From assembly GCA_963921425.1 (NCBI GenBank), contig OY992834.1, positions 27,355,923 to 27,419,922 on the forward strand: a stretch of 64,000 nucleotides of DNA, in the 5' to 3' direction. Below, one piece after another: positions 58,185 to 64,000 of this stretch. Origin of the DNA: Dryas octopetala (taxonomy: Eukaryota > Streptophyta > Magnoliopsida > Rosales > Rosaceae). How positions within the stretch are numbered: position 1 is the first letter of the stretch; each line of letters starts with the position of its first letter. The position numbers were made by a program, and so were the translations under genes. Below the pieces are notes generated by a model. That model was not told where the DNA came from. It did not search any database and saw only the letters and a list, made by a program, of their open reading frames with translations.

Positions 58185-59613
58185 ATGGACAAAGGAGTGA
58201 CTCCTGGCCTCTTTGTGAATGATGGTTCATTCATGGAAAAGTTTAAACAACTTCAACAAGAGAAGGAGAAAGAGAAGGGTGCTGCTGTAGAGGAGTCTAG
58301 ACCAAGTAAAGTTGTATCAGGGATTTTGACTCCTAACCCTAACATTGGGAAAACGAGTGCTGAATTGAAGGCTAATGATACACACAAGACCACCCATTCT
58401 GCTACAGGTGGCAAACTTGCTTTCAGCTTGAAACAGAAGTCAAAGGTTGTGGCGCCTCCTGTTAAGTTAGGTGCAGATGAGGATGAAGATGAAGCAGATG
58501 CCACTAATGTGTCAGGCAGTGCACCAACTAAACGACAAAAGTTGGTTCAGCCAGATGCGTTAGAGGAATCATCAGGACAAGTGGATGTTGGTAATTACTG
58601 TTTTTTGCATATCCTCTGAGCTGGTTAAATTGAAATGGAATGTCTTTGCAGTCATTTTTTAATTGAGAATGGGAGGTGTAAAACTTTTAGTTGTTCTTAC
58701 CTTTAGAATTTTGTTTTTTAATCAAGTAAATTACTACCAGAAGATTTAAGTGAAGTAAATTGAAGTTGTCCCCTTCATTAAGTACCCTGTTATTGAGAAA
58801 ATTATCTCAGTAATTGTCTTCTCTACTCTTAAGTGGTGTGGATGAAGAGGACAAAACATTCTTGAATATTTCTTGTCTCATGAATGCAGCTTATTCCTTA
58901 AGTTCCTATCAACATTGGGGGAAAGAGATGTTCAATGAAAGAATTGGAATATGTGGCACGCCTGCTACAAGAGTAATTTGCATTCCCTTGTTCATGCTCT
59001 CGGTATTAATCAGTTTTATAAGTGATATGCAGCACCACCTTCCCCAAGTGATCCTACAGTGAAGATAGTTGCTGACAAACTAGCAAGTTTTGTGGCTAAA
59101 CATGGAAGGCAATTTGAGCATATTACTCGCCAAAAAAATCCAGGAGATACCCCTTTCAAGTAAGTACTATGACATTTTGACCGATTAATTATGTTTTCTG
59201 TTGTCTCCAATATGTCTGTTGGCCTTTATGAAATCTCAAGGGAGAATGATGTGGAGTATGATTCACTGCAGCTTTAGGTTATATGGGTATCATGTTATTT
59301 AATGTTTTCTGGTTTGGTGTTCCCTCTTCCACTTATGGTAGCTCATATGCTCTTTGCATTGATGCTTTATTTTGTTTGCAGATTTTTATTTGATGAGAGC
59401 TGTGCTGATTACAAATATTATGAATATCGGCTTGCTTATGAGGAGAAAGCCCTTAAACAGACCTTGGATTCTCAAACATCTCGAAATGGTTGGTACTAAA
59501 CCATTTTTTTTGAACAAGTTCTTCTAAACCATTTTTGTTGAAAAAGTAAGAGCATCTGTTCAAAGTTGGTGGACGCATCCTGGCTAATTTTAATTGTATT
59601 TGTGTGGGTTTTT

Positions 59614-59644
<31 letters not shown>

Positions 59645-60644
59645 TGTGTGTGAAGTTCAGGTTTGACCTGGAATATAATTCTTAGATATTAATCTTGACA
59701 ACCTTTTTTGTTGTTATTGCCCTACTGTGTGTAGGAGGAACGAGTATGTCAGCTTCTAAATCCACAAGTAGTTCTCAACGATCTAGTTTGAAGCATCCAA
59801 ATTACCAAACTCCTGCCTCTGCTTTATATGAACCTACTGACGATCCAAATTCATTTCATACAGCATCAGGAGGAAGGATAGGTATGTAATATAACATTTT
59901 CTGTTGCTTTCATTTAAAGTTTAGCTTTTTTTTTTTCCTTTCCTTCAACTTTTAGATGTGATTTAAGTCTGATTTTACTTTTCCTTGCTGGGATATGTGG
60001 ATTATATTCTGCTTGTCTATTTGTGTTGTTTGCTCCATTGAACTATATGGTTTAGAGACCTTTAACTGATTTTTATTTTTTTTGGTTGATCCTAATCTTA
60101 CTAACTTGCATTTCCAATTATAGGTGAGTATAGTGCACCAACAGGTTCAGATCCTATTGCCATGATGGAGTTCTACGTGAAAAAGGCTGCGCAGGAAGAG
60201 AGGAGGAGACAACCTAAACAGTCAAAAGATGAAATGCCCCCACCCGCTTCTCTCCAAGGTTCATGATTGAAACCATAAATTGGCTGGCGTTATTAGGAAG
60301 CATTTCCTATTATAGCTTTAATTTTGGATCAGTTAGGATTAGGAAGGATTTCCTATTATAGCTTTAATTTTTGATCAGATAATTACGTAAATACATGGCC
60401 TCCTGATGTTTCTTTTCTGTGTAATAAATACTCTTTTTTTTTTTTCCAATTTTCTGCACAGCATCCGCTCTTAAAAAGGGTCATCACATGGGTGATTACA
60501 TCCCACAAGAAGAGCTGGAGAAGTTTATGGCTGCTTGTAATGATGCAGCTTCACAGAAAGCTGCCAAAGAAGCTGCAGATAGGGCAAAAATCCAGGCTGA
60601 TAACGTGGGTCATAAACTTTTGTCTAAAATGGGTTGGAAAGAAG

Positions 60645-60690
<46 letters not shown>

Positions 60691-61298
60691 GCAAACACAC
60701 ACACACACACACAGACATGCTGGGCACATGCATGGATGCTCATGTGTAGTGGTATGTATCATAGAAGATGATTGAGTTTTGATTGTCTATCCAAAAAACA
60801 AATCTTTCTTTGAATGTATTGCAGATTGTTCAGTTATCAGTTCTTAAATTTTTCTTATGAAATTATTTTTCACCTCACTATTGGTTTCTATTATTTGTAC
60901 TATGCTCTTGTTGTTCATAGGGAGAAATGTGATGATGTTATCTGATTTCAGGCGAGGGTCTGGGAAGCTCCAGGAGAGGAATTTCAGATCCAATAATGGC
61001 AGGTAATGTGAAAAAGGACAATTTGGGGGTCGGTGCTCAACAACCTGGAGAGGTGACTCCTGAAGATGATATATATGAGCAGTATAAGAAGCGGATGATG
61101 CTTGGTTACCGTTACAGACCCAATCCTCTGGTATGTACCTATTTTTCCATTTTCTCCTTTTGTTTTATGTGTGTTTTTCCATGTTTACCATTTCATTTTT
61201 AAAGAAAATTTCTCATCTTGCAGTGTTAGCTTTAACTTTCTGATACATTGTCTGAACTTTTTGTGTTGCAGAATAATCCACGAAAAGCATATTACTAA
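58185..61298 (+). CDS. SURP and G-patch domain protein, splicing-factor-like (SUGP1 type)
   Basis: Coding exons: 58185-58590, 59033-59159, 59382-59488, 59735-59881, 60124-60258, 60462-60644, 60952-61130, 61272-61298. All are GT-AG with agreeing phases, giving 436 residues. A noncoding first exon probably ends at 56846 (CTCTG/GTTAGT), with a 5' UTR intron to 58165. Residues 1-135 are charged and low-complexity with an acidic stretch and KRQK. A SURP module follows (about 142-195: KIVADKLASFVAKHGRQFEH, FLFDESCADYKYYEYRL). The G-patch lies near 355-385 (GHKLLSKMGWKEGEGLGSS). The C-terminus has YEQYKKRMMLGYRYRPNPL. Such proteins are nuclear spliceosome factors; in human SUGP1 the G-patch engages the helicase DHX15. 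A CT repeat opens the intron after exon 6. Confidence 0.93.
59609..59644. repeat. T-run followed by a G-run of about 21
   Basis: About 15 T are followed by about 21 G and then GT repeats, inside intron 3 of the SURP/G-patch gene. The exact length of such runs is often unreliable in sequencing. Confidence 0.9.
60646..60688. repeat. CT microsatellite just after a splice donor
   Basis: About 21 CT units begin 3 bases after the donor GT at 60645 of the SURP/G-patch gene; a CA tract follows at 60694-60712. Confidence 0.95.
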
Positions 61299-61299
61299 G

Positions 61300-62320
61300 T
61301 GATTGATTATACTCTCCTAGCCATATATTTGTGAGGTTGGTATTCGGAAGTTCATTGGAAGTTGAACTACTTTATGAAGAAAAGAAATTTGTGTTGGTAA
61401 TTTGTGACAGAACAAATTTGTATTTGAAGTGTATGTTTTGTGAAGTTCATTTTTAATCAGAAAACAATGTTTATCCTTTTTAAGTTGAATTTGTTTCTCC
61501 AGCATTATAAGTCATGTCATGTCCAAGGAACTTGCGGCTTGTTTGGTCAGTGTGGTTCGGGGTTTGGAGTTTTCAGTTTGGGTTATGAATATGGGTTTTG
61601 GAATCACGGGTGATCTTGTGTTTGGGTTCTAGGGTTTGGCATTTGGCGTTCAAGTCTCGTCTCTGGTGCAGGTTTAAGGTCTCGAGTCAAGGTCTCATGG
61701 CCTGGGGTCGTAGGTCTCGGGCGTGTATCTTGGGGATTGAGTGTTGAGTCTTAGGTTGCGCATGTGGGTTTTGTTCTCTTGGGTTTGGATCCCAAGTCTT
61801 GAGTTGGGCCTCAAGTGTCTTTGTCGCAGGTTTTGGAGTATAGGTTCCTAAGTCCCTTGTTTAAGGTCTGAGTTAGGATTTAATACCTATCGAGATGGTA
61901 TTTGAATTTTTTTTTTGGGTTGTCAAACGTATTTCCCATTTTTTTTGTCTATCCCATCAGTGCTTATTTACAATTTCAGGTTTGCGATCCTGTGAGGGTG
62001 AGCTAACTCCAAAATAATTCCATATTAAAGTCCCTGCCATTCTCTAAATCTAAAGTTGCCAAACATGGTAATTTGACCATGAGATTTCAATGGCAAAAAA
62101 ATAAAAATAAAAGACCCATGAGATTTCTAAGTCTCACATAATCGCAAATCTCAAGTCCCTCACTCAAACAGAGTTTATGGCATTCAGTCCCTTTGACAAC
62201 AAGAGAATGCCGCAATATATGTGAAAGCGCACGGGCATTGATCCCCACACTGCTCTAGCAATCGCTCCGTAGTGTTTTCTGTATATTTATGTCATTGCCA
62301 CATAAGTACTGTATATTAAT
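61300..62320. other. SURP/G-patch 3' region and a degenerate T/G-rich repeat
   Basis: The first 200 bp are probably 3' UTR. From about 61550 to 61890 the text is a degenerate low-complexity repeat built on GGTYTCGAGTCT-like words. A similar composition on the other strand occurs at 37160-37300. No gene found. Confidence 0.5.
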
Positions 62321-62562
62321 GTGATTGCCCCTCAGTTACAATTGTTCTTGAATGGAGTTTATAAAATTTTAGGGTTCATAAGGATTTATGCCTTCAGATG
62401 TAAGTTTGAGGGCTAAAGCCCTAAAACTCTAGGGATTTAACGTGATTGTCCTACAGTTACAATTGTTCTTGGATGACGTTTATAAAATTTTAGGGTTTAT
62501 AAGGATTTACACCTTCAGATGTAAGTTTGAGGGCTAAACCCCTAAAATTCTAGAGATTAAAC
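62321..62562. repeat. Tandem duplication, two copies of 121 bp
   Basis: Copy 1 is 62321-62441 and copy 2 62442-62562. They run head to tail (GTGATTGYCC, CAGTTACAATTGTTCTTG, TATAAAATTTTAGGGTT, CTTCAGATGTAAGTTTGAGG) with about ten differences. Noncoding. Confidence 0.9.
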
Positions 62563-63069
62563 ACTAAAATTTGAATCTTAAATCATAATCTAAATACTTT
62601 AAAAGAAGAAAAAAAATAAATCAAGTTATGAATTATGATTGTGACCAACTCGTCATGCAATTCTATTTTACTTGCTTAATCTTTGGACTCATTTTTACGT
62701 AACAAATTAAATTAAAAGTTGAGTCAATTTGTCATATGAATTATGATTTTTTACAATGTCAGATCTCGGGAATTTTTCATCACACTTTCTGTTAAAAAAA
62801 GTATGTGCGTCATACTGGATAATTTTTTTTTTTTTTTTTGTCTTTTTTAGCTTAAACAAATTATCAAACAGTCTTTATTCTTAGGTTTTTCGGAAACTTA
62901 AAAAGGCCCTAAAATAGGCCCCTAATCCCATTTAGTATTTTGTTTAGGCCTAAAAAGACTAAACAACCCTTTAAAAAGGGTCTTGTGCCACGCACATACT
63001 TATTTTTAACGGAAAGTGAGATGCAAAATTGCCTAGATATGACATTGCAAAAAAAAAAAAAAAAAAAAT

Positions 63070-63155
63070 TAAGATAGCAAATTGACTCAATTTTTTATTA
63101 GGTAGTGAAGTGATAGGAGCCCAAAGTCCAAGTATGTGGGTAAAGTGTAAACAAC
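63070..63155. mobile_element. Half-copy of the Mutator-type MITE seen at 7500-7902
   Basis: The text (GACTCAATTTTTTATTAGGTAGTGAAGTG, then CAAGTATGTGGGTAAAGTGTAA) is a diverged match to the right arm of the 7500-7902 MITE. A complete element with both arms was not found. Confidence 0.6.
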
Positions 63156-63323
63156 CAATAAAAGAATGTTGCTTGGCCAAATGATTGCAACAACATTTTT
63201 TAACTAAACTCATACCTAAGCAGAAATAGCATAGATTTTTAGTAATTAAAAAAGAGAATTAAATTTAATATTTAATCTCAGCTCACCATTTATAATATTG
63301 TTATTTACAGTTTTATTACTTCC

Positions 63324-64000
63324 TGTTGATGCCCAAAAATGGTAGAGCAGTCAACGTCGAGTCGAACCACGTAGGCCCGTTGACCCACCACTGAGCGGAG
63401 GACACGTCGAAGTGGGGCAGGAACGGGTAGCTGGGTCCGACTGGTGAGTAATAAGATAGAATGATATTCGGAGCACCCTGCACAGACACACAAAAGTGAG
63501 CGGGTAGGACACCGGTGTGGTGCCGGCCAAAGGTCCTCCGACGCTCAAGTCAGTGTTCAGAGAGATCTGAGAGCAGAGTGAGTGAATAGTATAATAATGA
63601 TTTCAGTCGTCCTTTTGTGACAAGAAGGTACCTCTTTTATAGTACCTTTGGAAGAGTGTCAACCAATCTGGTGATGACACGTGTCCCTTGTGATGACTTG
63701 CACTGTAGGAGCGCCACGTGTCACCGGTCTCGAGGATCCGAGTGAGTTGACACGGGTCGGGGCCTAGGAGGCTGGAGCTTAGGAGGCCGGAGCCTATGGG
63801 GCCAGAGCCTATGGGGCCGAAGCTTAGGAGGCCGGAGCCTATGGGGCCGGAGCCTATGGGGCCGGAGCTTAGGAGGCCGGAGCCTATGGGGCCGGAGCCT
63901 AGAAGGTCAAGGCCTAGGAGGCCGGAGCCTAGCGGGGGCGTAGCTTTTGGGTCTAGGCCCAAACGACATGATGTTAAGCCTTGTGTGACTTGTCGTTATG
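63324..64000 (-). mobile_element. LTR of a long retrotransposon, cut off by the window end
   Basis: From 63324 the DNA is far richer in GC. On the minus strand it has a TATA box (CTATAAAAGAGG, 63631-63642) and, after about 300 bp of transcribed-looking sequence, ends in GGGCATCAACA at 63324, a CA terminus. No primer binding site follows to the left, so 63324 is an outer edge: either the 3' LTR of a minus-strand element or a solo LTR. The part upstream of the TATA box holds a 15-bp minisatellite. Superfamily (Ty3/gypsy is likely by LTR size) cannot be proven without internal sequence. Confidence 0.7.
63752..63950. repeat. 15-bp minisatellite, about 13 units
   Basis: Units follow GGCCGGAGCCTATGG or GGCCGGAGCTTAGGA with few changes. 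The 15-bp period keeps frame, so an open minus-strand frame (GSGPIGSGLLSS repeats, 63603-63962) arises by chance. It lies inside the LTR, upstream of its TATA box. Confidence 0.92.

Noticed and set aside
61550..61890. Possible coding or satellite DNA built on GGTCTCGAGTCT-like words
   Set aside because: The words recur irregularly with no fixed period and no open frame; best seen as degenerate low-complexity sequence.
63603..63962. Minus-strand frame rich in GSGPIGSGLLSS repeats
   Set aside because: It is produced by a 15-bp minisatellite within an LTR, whose period is a multiple of three.
1..64000. CRISPR arrays, bacterial-type operons or a new defence system
   Set aside because: The window is plant nuclear DNA. 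No spaced short direct repeats of CRISPR type or clustered co-directional genes were seen.

Overview
This window is nuclear DNA of a flowering plant, most likely a eudicot. It has AT-rich intergenic DNA, short GT-AG introns, telo-box promoter motifs, Ty1/copia elements primed by initiator-Met tRNA, a CC-NBS-LRR resistance gene and many small inverted-repeat transposons. The family cannot be fixed from sequence alone; Rosaceae would fit but is a guess.

Genes that look intact: two tandem minus-strand genes for small secreted cysteine-rich proteins of the 2S albumin/nsLTP type (8057-8437 and 12877-13260); NSA2, a 60S ribosome-biogenesis factor with nine coding exons, the first being only the ATG (19505-21687); a single-exon CC-NBS-LRR gene (29408-32638) whose P-loop carries Glu in place of the conserved Gly; a seven-exon SPOUT-family RNA 2'-O-methyltransferase on the minus strand (38810-41509); and a SURP/G-patch splicing-factor-like gene with eight coding exons (58185-61298). 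The exon models were built by hand from splice sites and reading frame; all exon phases agree.

Broken genes: a third 2S-albumin-like copy (26845-27449), a MATE transporter of the FRD3/DTX type (about 34330-36715), a 5'-truncated large subunit of 3-isopropylmalate dehydratase (49751-53137), and the 5' end of a chloroplast CRM-domain splicing factor captured inside a PIF/Harbinger element (22715-24439).

Mobile DNA is the main theme. There are three copia elements. One is old (2084-7972), with a hAT-like element and a MULE-type foldback MITE nested in its 3' LTR. One is very young and intact (13360-18316, perfect 5-bp target duplication, nearly identical LTRs), inserted 100 bp upstream of a 2S-albumin-like gene. 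One has lost almost all of pol (43949-46526). There are also a CACTA element (42357-43575), a 91-bp tRNA-derived SINE with an 18-bp target duplication (54217-54307), at least seven foldback MITEs, most with exact 8- or 9-bp target duplications, and part of a long LTR with a 15-bp minisatellite running off the right end.

The left 19 kb is a tandem segmental duplication. The 2S-albumin-like gene plus upstream DNA at about 8.06-12.3 kb is repeated at about 12.9-19.15 kb, and a decayed third unit lies at about 26.8-28.6 kb. I found no new multi-gene system. The strongest oddities are the gene capture with an internal 61-bp repeat, the insertions placed directly beside promoters, the altered P-loop, and CT-repeat tracts starting just after 5' splice sites in three unrelated loci.
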